DNA of 64,000 bases from contig JBBROS010000011.1 in NCBI GenBank assembly GCA_038229135.1, forward strand, positions 28,391-92,390, written 5' to 3'. The position numbers and the translations under genes were made by a program. The DNA comes from JBBROS01 sp038229135 (GTDB lineage: Bacteria; Pseudomonadota; Alphaproteobacteria; Acetobacterales; Acetobacteraceae). This document shows positions 25,003-33,770 of the stretch, in pieces (position 1 is the first letter of the stretch; each line of letters starts with the position of its first letter). The notes under the pieces are model-generated. The model searched no databases and had not been told where the DNA came from. It saw only the letters and a program-made list of their open reading frames with translations.

Positions 25003-25919
25003 CGCGGCTGGCGGGGGCCTTCCTCGCGCTGGCATTGTTGGGCGCGCCGCTCGTCGCGGCCCTGGGCGGCTCGGGCTACGCGCTGCAGGTTGCCACGCGG
25101 GGCGCGGTGCTGGCCGTGGGCGCGATCAGCCTGCAGTTCATGCTCGGGTTCGGCGGGCTCGTCAGCTTCGGGCATGCGGCGATGCTGGGCATCGGGGCCT
25201 ATGCGGTGCTCGTGGGCGGTGGCGCGGACCTGTTGGTGGTGCTGCCGGCTTCCATGCTCGCGGCGGCCTTGTTCGCTGGGGTCACGAGCCTGGTCGCGCT
25301 GCGGACGCAGGGTGTGACCTACATCATGATCACGCTCGCCTTCGGGCAGATGGCATATTTCGTGGCCCAGGCCTGGGCGCCGCTGGGGGGCGATGACGGG
25401 ATGGCGCTGGACGAGCGGCTGCAGGTTGCGGGGCGTCCCTGGCTCGAGGGGCGGTTCGGCCTGCATGCGGGGGTGGTGCTGAGCCTGGTGCTGTGGGGGC
25501 TCGTGCTGCGCATGCTGGCGCTGAGCCGGTTCGGGCGGGCGCTGCGGGCGCAGGCGGACAACCCGGCGCGGGCGGCGGCCCTGGGGTTCGACACGTGGCG
25601 GCTGCGCTGGGCCGCCAGCGTGGTGGGTGGCGCGGGCGGCGGGCTCGCAGGCGTTTGGCTGGCCAACCTCAGCGAGTTCGTGAGCCCGGCGATCCTGGAC
25701 TGGCGGCAGTCCGGCCACCTGCTGGTCATGGTGATCCTGGGGAGCCAGGGTGCGCTCGGGCGGACCGTGGACGGGCGGCTCGTGGGGGCGGCGGCGGGCG
25801 CCGTGGGGCTGGTGGCGCTCGAGGAGGCGCTGGCGATGGTCAGCCCGCATCCCGGGCTGTGGCTCGGGCCGTTGCTGGTGCTGGCCGCCCTGGCACGGCC
25901 CGGGGCGCGGAGGCGCTGA
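24999..25919 (+). CDS. livM: Branched-chain amino acid-type ABC permease LivM
   Basis: A 306-residue inner-membrane permease, partner of LivH. It has the LivM signatures ISLQFMLGFGGLVSFGHAAMLGIGAYAV, ALRTQGVTYIMITLAFGQM and RFGRALRAQADNPARAAALGFD. There is no ATG or GTG at a suitable place; TTG at 24999, overlapping the livH stop, is the best start and gives a normal length. Its TGA overlaps the livG ATG (TGATG). Confidence 0.92.
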   Translation: MTRLAGAFLALALLGAPLVAALGGSGYALQVATRGAVLAVGAISLQFMLGFGGLVSFGHAAMLGIGAYAVLVGGGADLLVVLPASMLAAALFAGVTSLVALRTQGVTYIMITLAFGQMAYFVAQAWAPLGGDDGMALDERLQVAGRPWLEGRFGLHAGVVLSLVLWGLVLRMLALSRFGRALRAQADNPARAAALGFDTWRLRWAASVVGGAGGGLAGVWLANLSEFVSPAILDWRQSGHLLVMVILGSQGALGRTVDGRLVGAAAGAVGLVALEEALAMVSPHPGLWLGPLLVLAALARPGARRR

Positions 25920-26653
25920 TGCTCGAGGTGCAGGGGCTCTGCAAGTCGTTCGGGGCGCTGGCCGTCACGCGGGACGTTTCGTTGCGCGTGTCGGAGCCGG
26001 GGCTGCATGCGCTGATCGGCCCGAACGGGGCGGGCAAGACCACGCTGATCCATCAGCTGATGGGCACGCTGCGGCCCGATGCGGGCGTGGTGCGGCTGGG
26101 CGGGCGGGACATCTCGGGCCTCGCGCCGCATCGGCGCGCGCGGCTGGGGCTGGCGCGGACGTTCCAGATCAGCCAGCTCGTGGCCGGGTTCACGGCGCGG
26201 GAGAACGTGGCGCTGGCGGCGCAGGCGCGGGCGGCGCACCCGGTGCGGCCCTGGGGGCGGGCGACGCACGATGCCGTGCTGAACGAGGCCGCGGATGCGG
26301 CGCTGGAGGCGGTGGGGCTGGGGGGCCGCGCGCACATCCGGGCCAGCGCGTTGAGCCATGGGGAGCGGCGGGCGCTCGAGCTCGCCTCGGCCCTGGCCCT
26401 GAAGCCGCGCTGCATCCTGCTCGACGAGCCGCTGGCCGGCATGGGGCATGAGGAGGCCGCGGTGATCATCGCGCTGTTGGCCAGGCTCAAATGCGAATAC
26501 GGCCTGCTGCTCGTGGAGCACGACATGGACGCCGTGTTTCAGCTGGCCGACGAGGTGACGGTGCTCGTGGCCGGCCAGGTGGTGGCGCACGGGTCGCCCG
26601 GGGCGGTGCGGGCCGACCCGGCCGTGCGCCTGGCCTACCTGGGGGACGAGTAG
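25919..26653 (+). CDS. livG: Branched-chain amino acid-type ABC ATPase LivG
   Basis: A 244-residue ATPase of the liv importer. Walker A is GPNGAGKTT (in LHALIGPNGAGKTTLI), the LivG-type Q-loop region is RTFQISQLVAGFTARENVALAA, the signature is LSHGERRALELASALA, and Walker B is CILLDEPLAGMG followed by EHDMDAVFQLADEV. The ABC signature reads LSHGE rather than LSGGQ or LSYGE, a minor variant common in this group. Translationally coupled to livM and followed directly by livF. Confidence 0.93.
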   Translation: MLEVQGLCKSFGALAVTRDVSLRVSEPGLHALIGPNGAGKTTLIHQLMGTLRPDAGVVRLGGRDISGLAPHRRARLGLARTFQISQLVAGFTARENVALAAQARAAHPVRPWGRATHDAVLNEAADAALEAVGLGGRAHIRASALSHGERRALELASALALKPRCILLDEPLAGMGHEEAAVIIALLARLKCEYGLLLVEHDMDAVFQLADEVTVLVAGQVVAHGSPGAVRADPAVRLAYLGDE

Positions 26654-27346
26654 GTGCTGCAGGTGCGTGGCCTGGTGGCCGGGTATGGCCCGGCGCAGGT
26701 GCTGTTCGGCATCGACCTCGAGGTTGCGGAGGGCGAGGTGGTGGCCATGATGGGCCGCAACGGGATGGGCAAGACGACGAGCGTGAAGGCCATCATGGGG
26801 CTGGTGCGGCCGCGGGGCGGCAGCGTGTTGTTCCGTGGGCGGCAGTTGGCGGGGGCGGCGCCGCACGTGGTGGCGCGGGCCGGGCTGGGGCTGGTGCCGG
26901 AGGGGCGCCAGGTGTTCCCGACACTGAGCGTGGAAGAGAACCTGGTGGCGACGGCGCGGCCGGGGAAGTGGTCCTTGGCGCGGGTGCACGCGCTGTTCCC
27001 TCGCCTGGCGGCGCGGGCGCGGAACCGGGGCAACGAGCTGTCGGGCGGGGAGCAGCAGATGCTGGCGATCGGGCGGGCGCTGATGACGAACCCGCGCCTG
27101 CTGATCCTGGACGAGGCGACGGAGGGGCTGGCGCCGATCGTGCGGGGCGAGATCTTCGCCTGCCTGCGGGCGCTGCGGGCGGAGGGTGAGGCCATTCTCG
27201 TCATCGACAAGCATTTGAGCGCGATGGCTGGCCTGGCGGACCGCGTCGTGGTGCTGGAGCGGGGGCGGGTGGCGTGGTCCGGGGCTGCCCAGCGCCTTGG
27301 GACGGGCATGGACCGGGCCGAGGTGGAGCGGTATCTGCACGTATGA
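26654..27346 (+). CDS. livF: Branched-chain amino acid-type ABC ATPase LivF
   Basis: A 230-residue ATPase, the second nucleotide-binding subunit of the importer. It has Walker A GRNGMGKTT, LGLVPEGRQVFPTLSVEENL (typical of LivF), signature ELSGGEQQMLAIGRALM and Walker B LLILDEATEGLAP. The start is GTG immediately after the livG stop codon. The cupin gene begins a few bases after its stop, so it is likely in the same operon. Confidence 0.94.
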   Translation: MLQVRGLVAGYGPAQVLFGIDLEVAEGEVVAMMGRNGMGKTTSVKAIMGLVRPRGGSVLFRGRQLAGAAPHVVARAGLGLVPEGRQVFPTLSVEENLVATARPGKWSLARVHALFPRLAARARNRGNELSGGEQQMLAIGRALMTNPRLLILDEATEGLAPIVRGEIFACLRALRAEGEAILVIDKHLSAMAGLADRVVVLERGRVAWSGAAQRLGTGMDRAEVERYLHV

Positions 27347-27357
27347 GGGAGAGTGCC

Positions 27358-27792
27358 ATGCTGCCACACATCCAACTGGCCGGAACGGGGATCGACGGGA
27401 TCGCGTGGAGCATCCTGGGGCAGACCTACACGCCGCTGCATCGGGGGGAGGCCAGCATGGCGTGGCATGCGGTGCTGCCGGCGGGCACGTTCGTGCCGCC
27501 GCACGTGCACCACTCGCAGGACGAGTTCGTCTACGTGCTGGACGGCGTGCTGGAGCTGGACATGGCGGAGGGCACGCGCCAGGCCCGGGTGGGGGACCTG
27601 GTGGTGCTGCCGCGCGGCGAGTTCCACGGGCTGTTCAACCGCACGGGGGCGGAGCTGACCTGCCTGTTCTGGGTGGCGCCCACGGCGAGGCTTTGGGACC
27701 TGTTCGCGGCGATCGACGGGGTGCCCGACCCGGCCGAGGTGGTGCGGCTGGCGGCGCTGCACGACATTACGTTCCTGCCGCCGCCAGGGTAG
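27358..27792 (+). CDS. Cupin-domain protein at the end of the liv operon
   Basis: A 144-residue single-domain cupin. The first cupin motif is visible as PPHVHHSQDEFVYVLDGVLEL, with His residues and a Glu that can bind a metal; the second is LPRGEFHGLFNRTGAEL. Such proteins often act as small dioxygenases, isomerases or sugar-binding proteins; function cannot be fixed. A GGGAGAG ribosome-binding site precedes the ATG at 27358; another ATG at 27343 overlaps the livF stop. Its position suggests it modifies or senses the transported compound. Confidence 0.85.
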   Translation: MLPHIQLAGTGIDGIAWSILGQTYTPLHRGEASMAWHAVLPAGTFVPPHVHHSQDEFVYVLDGVLELDMAEGTRQARVGDLVVLPRGEFHGLFNRTGAELTCLFWVAPTARLWDLFAAIDGVPDPAEVVRLAALHDITFLPPPG

Positions 27793-27798
27793 GCGCAG

Positions 27799-29748
27799 CT
27801 ACATGCGGGCGTCGGGCCGGGAGGAGAACAGGATGCGGGCGTCGGGGCCGGAGGTGGCGCCGGGGTGGAAGGCAGGCATGGTGTAGAAGCGGCCCGGCGG
27901 CAGGGGCACGCGGCGGCGGTCCGAGCCGTCGGGGCGGATGGTGTAGAGGCCGGACCGGCGGAGGTCGGTGCGGTCCACGCTCCAGAACAGGAGCAGGCGG
28001 CCGTCGGCCGACCATTCGGGGACGGCGTCGACCGGGCTCGGGCCGGAGAGGTTGCGCTCCTGGCCGGTCGCGACATCGACGACGACGATGGCCCAATCGT
28101 CCTTGGCGAGGTGGCGCATGACGGCGACGCGGGTGCCGTCGGGCGAGAGCTTGGGGTCGTGGTCGCCGAGCGGGGGGTCCATCTCGACCGTCTGGGCGAA
28201 GGTGGGCGTGGTGAGCTGGCGGCGCTGCTGGCTGGCGAGGTCGTAGAGCACGAGGTGGCTGACGGCCGGGCCGGCCCGGGCGTCCTGGGGTGCACGGCTG
28301 GAGGCCACGATGGTCTGTGCGACCTGGTGGGGGTCGGCGAAGTCCCGGTCCGCGCCGGTGGGGATGATGCTGACCTGGCGGGTGGCCATGTCGAGCCGGG
28401 CCACGCCGGCGCGGCGGCCCGGGCGGTCGTTTGTGACGTAGAGCAGGCCGCGGCCGTCGGGGGTCCAGCTGGCATTGGCGGCGACGATGCCGCGGCGGGC
28501 GGGGATGGCGAGCTCGCAGGAGGCGCCGTCCATGCGGCAGATCACGATCTCGGATTGCAGGTATCCGTTGGTCTCGAGGGCTTCGCCGGCCGGGTTGAAG
28601 CGGTTGTAGCGGGTGAAGACGAAGCGGGTGCCGTCGGGGGAGATGCGGGCGTGGTTGATCTCGCGCTTGGGGTCCGAGGCGAGGAGGGTTGGGGGGGCGC
28701 CACCGAGGGTGCCGGCTTCGATGCGGAAGGTGTCGGCCGGGTTGCGGCGGGGGGGCTCGGGCGTGCCCTTGGCGGCTTCGGGCGCGGCGGCGGCGAGTTG
28801 GGTGGGGCGGAGGGCGCGGAAGCGGGCGGCGGCCGGCTTTTCGGCGCCCTCCGTGGTGAACAGTCCGAGGCTGGCGGCGGGGCCGCGGCCCGGGACGTCG
28901 TGCAGCAGGGGCCAGAGCAGGGCGATGGGGCGGAGGCGCTCGACGAGAGCAGGGAGGCGGTCGACGAAGGCGGCCTGGGCGGCAGGGCCACCCACGGCGC
29001 TCGGCCAGCCGAGGGAGAGCAGGAGGTCTTCCCGGTCGCGCAGGGCCGAGATGCCTTCGAGGGCGTCGGCGGGGATGGCGGCCGGGTTCGCCTGCTGGTC
29101 GGAGGGGGCGGCGCTGAACAGGAGCGCGTCGAGCTCGGGGCGGAAAAGGTCCACGAGGGCCTTCACGTCCTTGTATTGCAGGCCGCCGCGCTCCTTCACG
29201 TCGCGGAAGATGTCGAAGCTGAAGCCGACGAGCACGCGGGTTTCGGGCGAGGCGGCCTTGGCGGCGCGGTAGGCCTGCTTGTAGGCGCGGGCGAACTCGG
29301 CGAGGCGGTCCGTGCCGCCGGCCAGAAGGCGGTTTGCGTCCACGGCGGCGACGAGGAAGGCCGGGCGATGGGCGGCGATGGCCTGGACGGTGTGGACATA
29401 GGCCTCGGTGTTGGCGGCGTCGAAGCGCTGGGAGCGGCCCGCCGGAGGCGCGAGGCGGGTGCCGCCGGGCTCGAAGACGTCGAGCATGACGATGGCCTGC
29501 AGGCGGTCCCGGTCGGTGAGGGAGATGAGCTGCTCGACGGTGCGCGGGGTGGACGGGTCGTCCCACCGGGCGAGGATGGCGGCGTAGGGGCCGATGGCGG
29601 CGGCGCGCTGCAGCATCTGCTCGATGTCGGCGGGGCCCTGGCTCGGCACGTGGGCGGGGACGAGGCCGACGCCGAGGGGAGGGGCCTGCGCGAGGGCAGG
29701 GCGAACCGCCAGGCAGGCGAGGAGCAGGAGAAGGCGCCAGGGCCTCAT
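27799..29748 (-). CDS. Exported TIM-barrel-like plus TolB-type propeller protein
   Basis: A 649-residue exported protein of unknown function. After a signal peptide (MRPWRLLLLLACLAVRPALAQ), residues ~25-310 look like a glycosidase-type TIM barrel: IGPYAAILARWDD, AFLVAAVDANRLLAG, TRVLVGFSFDIF and DALLFSAAPSD resemble successive strands. From about residue 350 to the end there are repeated PD40/TolB-like blades, e.g. ISPDGTRFVFTRY, WTPDGRGLLYVTND, LSPDGTRVAVMRH and WSADGRLLLFWS. It overlaps the flippase gene by 4 nt (ATGA), tying it to polysaccharide synthesis, perhaps as a periplasmic polysaccharide-binding or -processing protein. No catalytic residues are assigned. Confidence 0.75.
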   Translation of the reverse strand: MRPWRLLLLLACLAVRPALAQAPPLGVGLVPAHVPSQGPADIEQMLQRAAAIGPYAAILARWDDPSTPRTVEQLISLTDRDRLQAIVMLDVFEPGGTRLAPPAGRSQRFDAANTEAYVHTVQAIAAHRPAFLVAAVDANRLLAGGTDRLAEFARAYKQAYRAAKAASPETRVLVGFSFDIFRDVKERGGLQYKDVKALVDLFRPELDALLFSAAPSDQQANPAAIPADALEGISALRDREDLLLSLGWPSAVGGPAAQAAFVDRLPALVERLRPIALLWPLLHDVPGRGPAASLGLFTTEGAEKPAAARFRALRPTQLAAAAPEAAKGTPEPPRRNPADTFRIEAGTLGGAPPTLLASDPKREINHARISPDGTRFVFTRYNRFNPAGEALETNGYLQSEIVICRMDGASCELAIPARRGIVAANASWTPDGRGLLYVTNDRPGRRAGVARLDMATRQVSIIPTGADRDFADPHQVAQTIVASSRAPQDARAGPAVSHLVLYDLASQQRRQLTTPTFAQTVEMDPPLGDHDPKLSPDGTRVAVMRHLAKDDWAIVVVDVATGQERNLSGPSPVDAVPEWSADGRLLLFWSVDRTDLRRSGLYTIRPDGSDRRRVPLPPGRFYTMPAFHPGATSGPDARILFSSRPDARM

Positions 29749-31262
29749 GGAACCGCGGGGCTCGCGCGGGGGCGGCGGAGCAGGCCGAGGACGATGCCGC
29801 GCTCGGGCCGCGACAGGCCGGCCCACCACAGGGCGGGGGCGAGGGCCGCCCCGAGGATGGCGAGGCGGAGAGCGAACGCCCATGGCCCGGCGCCCGGCCC
29901 GGCGCCGGCCAGCATGAAGCCGGCTGCGACGAGAAGCGCCCCCGCGGCCACGCCGGCGGTGGCGCGGAGCGTGGCGGGCTCGAGCGAGACGAGGCCGAAC
30001 AGGCGCCGGACCTGCCAGCACCGGAGCGCGCTGAGGGCAACGAGTGCCGTGGCCGTGGCCGTGGCGGCGCCGATCGGGCCGTAGCGGGGCACCAGCACCA
30101 GGTTGAGCCCCAGGTTCAGCGCCGCCGCCAGCGCGCCGTTCCGCGCCTCCTTCATGGGCGAGCCGCCGACCACCAGCAGCACGCTGGCCGCGCCGAAGGT
30201 GGTCTTTACCGCATGGCCGGCAGCGAAGATGGCCAGCGCAGCGGCGGCGGTGCGGAAATCGGGGTGGAGGAGGCCCAGGACGTCGGCCCCGTTGATGGCG
30301 AGGGCGGCGAGCAGGGGGAGGGCGACCAGCGCGGTGCCGCGGATGGCGGCGCCATAGACCGTTTGCAGGCGGGCCCGGTCGTTACGGGCGATCAGCACCG
30401 GGTAGATGGGGGCCGTGGCGGCGGAGCTCGCGTTCCAGACGAGGTCGAAGGCGACGACGACGAGCATGCAGGCGCGGTAGGCGCCGACGGTCGCGGGGTC
30501 GGTGTAGATGCCGAGCAGCAGCAGGTCGGTCCAGACGATGGCGAGGGCGAAGACGGCGTTGGCGGCGATGGGTGCGGCGTAGCGGTAGAGCGGGCGCCAG
30601 GCGATGTCGGGGCGGACCCAGCCGAGGCGGCGGCGGACGATGCGGGCGATGAGGAGGAGGCCGATGGCGGCGCCTGCGCCGGACGCGGCGACGAAGGCGC
30701 CCGGGACGCCGAGGCCGGGGGTGAGCAGCAGCAGGGCGCAGAAGGCGAGCGGCAACGCAAGGTTGCGCGCCGCCACGTGGACGATGGGGCGGCCGAAGGC
30801 GCGGCCGAGGTTGCCGAGCATGTCGGCCATGGCCATGAGCGGGATGGCGAGGCCCAGGAGCGCGATGGAGGGTGCGGCGCCGGGCTGGTGCAGGGCGGCG
30901 GCGATGGAGGGGGCGCCGGCCCACAGGGCGGCGGCCAACGCGCTGCCCAGGAGCAGCGGGGCTGCGGCGCCCGCGACGATGGCGCCCACCGCCCGTGCGT
31001 CGTCGGCCCGGTGTAGGTGCACGGGCAGAAAGTGCAGAATGGCCAGCGGCAGGCCGAAGAGCGCCATGATCTCCCCGATCTTCGCGCACATCATGCCCAT
31101 GGCGTAGAGGCCATAGCCGGCGGCCCCGAGGATGCGGGCGGCGATTGCTTCGTTGACGAGCATGAGGACGGCGCCGAGTGCGGAGCCGCCGAGAGTGAGT
31201 GCGGCGCTGCCGAGGACGGCGTGGCTCGAGCTGTTGGGCGCCGGGGTGGGCGCGCGGGTCAC
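29745..31262 (-). CDS. Polysaccharide flippase (Wzx/MOP family)
   Basis: A 505-residue integral membrane protein with about 12-14 hydrophobic helices, of the MOP-exporter superfamily that flips lipid-linked oligosaccharides across the inner membrane. Typical segments are NEAIAARILGAAGYGLYAMG near the N-terminus, LGNLGRAFGRPIVHVAARN, and NGALAAALNLGLNLVLVPRYGPIGAATATATA. It overlaps both neighbours by 4 nt (the GT2 gene upstream and the propeller gene downstream), so the three form one transcription unit. Together with the Wzz-like and polymerase genes it supports a Wzx/Wzy-dependent route. Confidence 0.9.
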   Translation of the reverse strand: MTRAPTPAPNSSSHAVLGSAALTLGGSALGAVLMLVNEAIAARILGAAGYGLYAMGMMCAKIGEIMALFGLPLAILHFLPVHLHRADDARAVGAIVAGAAAPLLLGSALAAALWAGAPSIAAALHQPGAAPSIALLGLAIPLMAMADMLGNLGRAFGRPIVHVAARNLALPLAFCALLLLTPGLGVPGAFVAASGAGAAIGLLLIARIVRRRLGWVRPDIAWRPLYRYAAPIAANAVFALAIVWTDLLLLGIYTDPATVGAYRACMLVVVAFDLVWNASSAATAPIYPVLIARNDRARLQTVYGAAIRGTALVALPLLAALAINGADVLGLLHPDFRTAAAALAIFAAGHAVKTTFGAASVLLVVGGSPMKEARNGALAAALNLGLNLVLVPRYGPIGAATATATALVALSALRCWQVRRLFGLVSLEPATLRATAGVAAGALLVAAGFMLAGAGPGAGPWAFALRLAILGAALAPALWWAGLSRPERGIVLGLLRRPRASPAVP

Positions 31263-32332
31263 GCGGCGGTCGGCTGTGGATGGAGGGCGGGCTGCACCAG
31301 GCCCCGGCCGTCGCGGGCGCCCTTGAAGAAGTTGTAGGCGATCATGCCGCGGTAGATGGCCGGGTGCATGCGGCGGGCGACGGCCGGATTGCGCTCGGCC
31401 AGCGCGGCGAGGGGGCGCCAGAGGGTGGCCATGGTGAGACGGTTGAAGGCGAGTTCCCGCACGGCATAGCGCGCGAGCAGCCGGGGCAGGGCGCGGTCGG
31501 GCGGCACGAGGTGCTCCCGCCTTGGGCCGAGGCAGGCGCGGACATGGTCCTGCAGCGTCGTGCGATCCAGCCAGTGGTAGGCGACGGCGATCTCGGGCTG
31601 GCCGACCTGGGCGCGGAAGGTCGGGAAGTTGAGGCCCTGCATGTAGCCGCGCTTGAGCGCCTGCTCGAGGCTGACGACGTGGTGGTGGTGGCCGAGCGCC
31701 TCTGGGCAGTAGAAGATCTTCATGCCGACCTGGTGCAGGCGGTATCCGAGCTCCGGGTCCTCGTGGGCGGCGGGGCCGGCGGGGCCGCGCTGCTCGCGGA
31801 AGCCGCCGACCTGGAGCAGCAGGTCGCGGGGGGCGGAAATGTTGCAGGCCCAGAACTTATAGTAGGGCAGGGCGGTGGCGCCCTCGAGGTCGCTGAAGCG
31901 GAACGGGTCCCACGTGCGGAGGAAGACGGTGTCCTCGAGGGTGGGCGATTGCTGGACCTGGCCGAGGGCGACGGCGTGGGGGGCGGGCGGGGCGGCGTGG
32001 AAGCGGGCATGGGCCTCGAGCGCGCCGCGGGCCATCCAGATATCGTCGGCCATCAGCAGGACGGTGGGGGCACGGGCCTCGCGCAAGCCGCGGTTCTGGG
32101 TGTAGCCGGGGCCCTGGTTGGCGTGGCGGAGGTAGCGGAGCGCCATGGGGGCGGTGCGGGCGAACTCCGCGACCACGGCCTCCGTATCGTCGGGCGAGCC
32201 GTCGTCGATGACGATGAGCTCATAGGAATCGTGCGGCAGGGTTTGGTCGGCGAGGCGGGCGAGGGTGGTGCGGATCGTTTCGGCGCGGTTGTAGGTGGCC
32301 ATGACGACGCTGAGCTTCAGAACGTCTTGCAT
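31259..32332 (-). CDS. GT2 glycosyltransferase (paralogue A)
   Basis: A 357-residue cytoplasmic family 2 glycosyltransferase. It has LKLSVVMATYNRAETI, the nucleotide-binding VIDDGSPDD, the metal-binding LLMADDIW (DxD equivalent), and an AAHEDPELGYRL motif with the likely catalytic acidic residue. The start at 32332 (MQDVLKLSVVM) has AGGAGG at good spacing; two upstream ATGs (32347 and 32368) are poorer. It is clearly paralogous to the protein at 35110-36189: both contain RHAN-GPGYTQNRGL and ALPYY-FWACN-type segments. The sugar transferred is unknown. Confidence 0.92.
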   Translation of the reverse strand: MQDVLKLSVVMATYNRAETIRTTLARLADQTLPHDSYELIVIDDGSPDDTEAVVAEFARTAPMALRYLRHANQGPGYTQNRGLREARAPTVLLMADDIWMARGALEAHARFHAAPPAPHAVALGQVQQSPTLEDTVFLRTWDPFRFSDLEGATALPYYKFWACNISAPRDLLLQVGGFREQRGPAGPAAHEDPELGYRLHQVGMKIFYCPEALGHHHHVVSLEQALKRGYMQGLNFPTFRAQVGQPEIAVAYHWLDRTTLQDHVRACLGPRREHLVPPDRALPRLLARYAVRELAFNRLTMATLWRPLAALAERNPAVARRMHPAIYRGMIAYNFFKGARDGRGLVQPALHPQPTAA

Positions 32333-32366
32333 CCCTGCCTCCTGCATCCCGATCTTTTCGTTTATC

Positions 32367-32375
32367 AAATGTAAA
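32367..32375 (-). promoter_or_regulatory. TTTACATTT motif upstream of GT2 paralogue A
   Basis: On the minus strand the sequence CGGTTTACATTT occurs 35 bp before the GT2 start codon. The same 12-mer is at 43986-43997 in the other divergent region of the locus. It could be a -35 element or a regulator site. Confidence 0.35.
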
Positions 32376-32457
32376 CCGTGCGAAGCAAGGGACCGGTTGG
32401 GCTTACCTCGACGAGTTCGGTGCGCTAACGAATAGGACTTCGAAGGAGCCCGGACGT

Positions 32458-32865
32458 ATGCCCGAACAATCCCAGGTGGCCGTCCCGGTGACCTTCCCGG
32501 TGTTCCATGTGGGCCATGCCGCTTCGGATGGCGTGGGCGGGAGCGGCTGGTTCGTGGGGCAGTTCGTGCCCGAGGCGCTGGGTGCGCGGCACCAGACGGC
32601 GCTGGAGCTGAAGTGGGGCGTGCATCCGAAAGGGGAGCGGCGGCCGGGGGGCATGGTGGCCTATGACGATGCGACGACCGTCTCGGTGCTGGTGTCCGGC
32701 GCGTTCCGGATGGTTGCGGTGGTGGACGGCGTGTCGCAGGCCCATACGTTGGAGCGGCCCGGAGATTACGTGATCTTCGGGCCGCACATCCTGCACGAGT
32801 GGGAGACGCTGGAGGACGCGGTGGTGCTATCGATCCGGTATCCTTCGCGGGATCGGACGGGCTAG
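32458..32865 (+). CDS. Small cupin-like protein
   Basis: A 135-residue soluble protein with a likely single cupin (double-stranded beta-helix) fold. Residues ~45-130 read LELKWGVHPKGERRPGG...TVSVLVSGAFRMVAV...ERPGDYVIFGPHILHEWETLEDAVVLSIRYPS, the pattern of a cupin barrel with the last His (HILHEW) as a candidate metal ligand. The usual two-His motif 1 is not intact, so metal binding is doubtful. It may be a sugar-binding or sugar-isomerase-like accessory protein given its location. AAGGAG lies upstream of the ATG. Divergent from GT2 paralogue A and convergent with the PEP-CTERM gene. Confidence 0.65.
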   Translation: MPEQSQVAVPVTFPVFHVGHAASDGVGGSGWFVGQFVPEALGARHQTALELKWGVHPKGERRPGGMVAYDDATTVSVLVSGAFRMVAVVDGVSQAHTLERPGDYVIFGPHILHEWETLEDAVVLSIRYPSRDRTG

Positions 32866-32875
32866 GCGGTTCGGG

Positions 32876-33547
32876 CTAATGCGCCGCCGGGCGGCCGTTG
32901 CGACGGCGGAGGAGGCTTGCGCCCAGGAGTCCGGCCATGAGGGTGAGGGTTCCGGGCTCGGGCACCGGCACCGGGGTGAATGAGACCGGAGCCACGCCGT
33001 CCACGATGAACAAGCCGAGCGCGATGTTGGCGATGCTTTCCGTGGCCGGAATGGTGAATTCCAGCAGGTAGCGGTTCGCGGTGTCGAGCGAGGGGAAGGT
33101 GCCGACGAGGCGGAGGGCGCCGGGGTTGAACAGCTCCTCCGTCGAGAGATAGAGGCCGGCGCCGGGCAGGACCATGAAGAAGCTGAGCCCGGCGATGGGC
33201 GCGGTGAACGACCCTCTGGTGTTGAGGAACTGGTCGACGATGGTGCCGGCCGAGAAGCTGGCGAAGACGGAGAAGTTGGCGGGGTCTGCGCTGCTGAGGA
33301 GCGGGACGGAGCCGGTCGGGTCCCCTGCAGGTGCGAAGCCTGCGACGGACGGGTCGGGCATGGCCGTGATGCTGCCGAACCCCACGACGTCCCCGACGCG
33401 GGCAAACACCTGGGTGCCGTCGTCGTCGCCGAACAGCGTTGGGAAGGGATTGACGATGAGGGCACTGGCCGGGGTGGCGGCGACCATGAAGGCGCAGGCC
33501 ATTGCGGCCATTGCAAAGAGTGCTCTGTTTGCTCGACGGGCCATCAT
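32876..33547 (-). CDS. PEP-CTERM sorting-domain protein
   Basis: A 223-residue secreted protein. It has a signal peptide (ALFAMAAMACAFMVAATPASA), a beta-rich middle (FSVFASFSAGTIVDQFLNTRGSFTAPIAGLSFFMVLPGAGLYLS) and a C-terminal PEP-CTERM signal: VPVPEPGTLTLMAGLLGASLLRRRNG. Proteins with this signal are processed by an exosortase and are linked to exopolysaccharide matrix formation. The middle part has no named domain. Two adjacent ATGs (33547, 33544) are equivalent starts. It sits between the cupin-like gene and the oxygenase fusion gene, inside the polysaccharide locus. Confidence 0.88.
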   Translation of the reverse strand: MMARRANRALFAMAAMACAFMVAATPASALIVNPFPTLFGDDDGTQVFARVGDVVGFGSITAMPDPSVAGFAPAGDPTGSVPLLSSADPANFSVFASFSAGTIVDQFLNTRGSFTAPIAGLSFFMVLPGAGLYLSTEELFNPGALRLVGTFPSLDTANRYLLEFTIPATESIANIALGLFIVDGVAPVSFTPVPVPEPGTLTLMAGLLGASLLRRRNGRPAAH

Positions 33548-33770
33548 TCTCGACCTTGGGCTGGAGTTGCCGTTGGGCCGAGCATGGCATGCCATCGGTT
33601 GCGCTACCAGAAAGATTCGCATTTTGCGTGAACTTACCGTTCCACGTCGGTTTCGCCCGGTGGTCGATACATTTTCGACCTGGTTCCCTGCCGGCGCAAC
33701 AAAACTGTAGATTCGGGAATCGATACGACCTATCGTGCTGCGGTCTTCACGATTGGGCGGAGTAGTGCGC

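Noticed and set aside
33587..33596. Palindrome TGGCATGCCA upstream of the PEP-CTERM gene, considered as a sigma54 or regulator site
   Set aside because: The GG and GC pairs are 8 rather than 10 bases apart, and it occurs only once, so it does not fit the sigma54 -24/-12 pattern.
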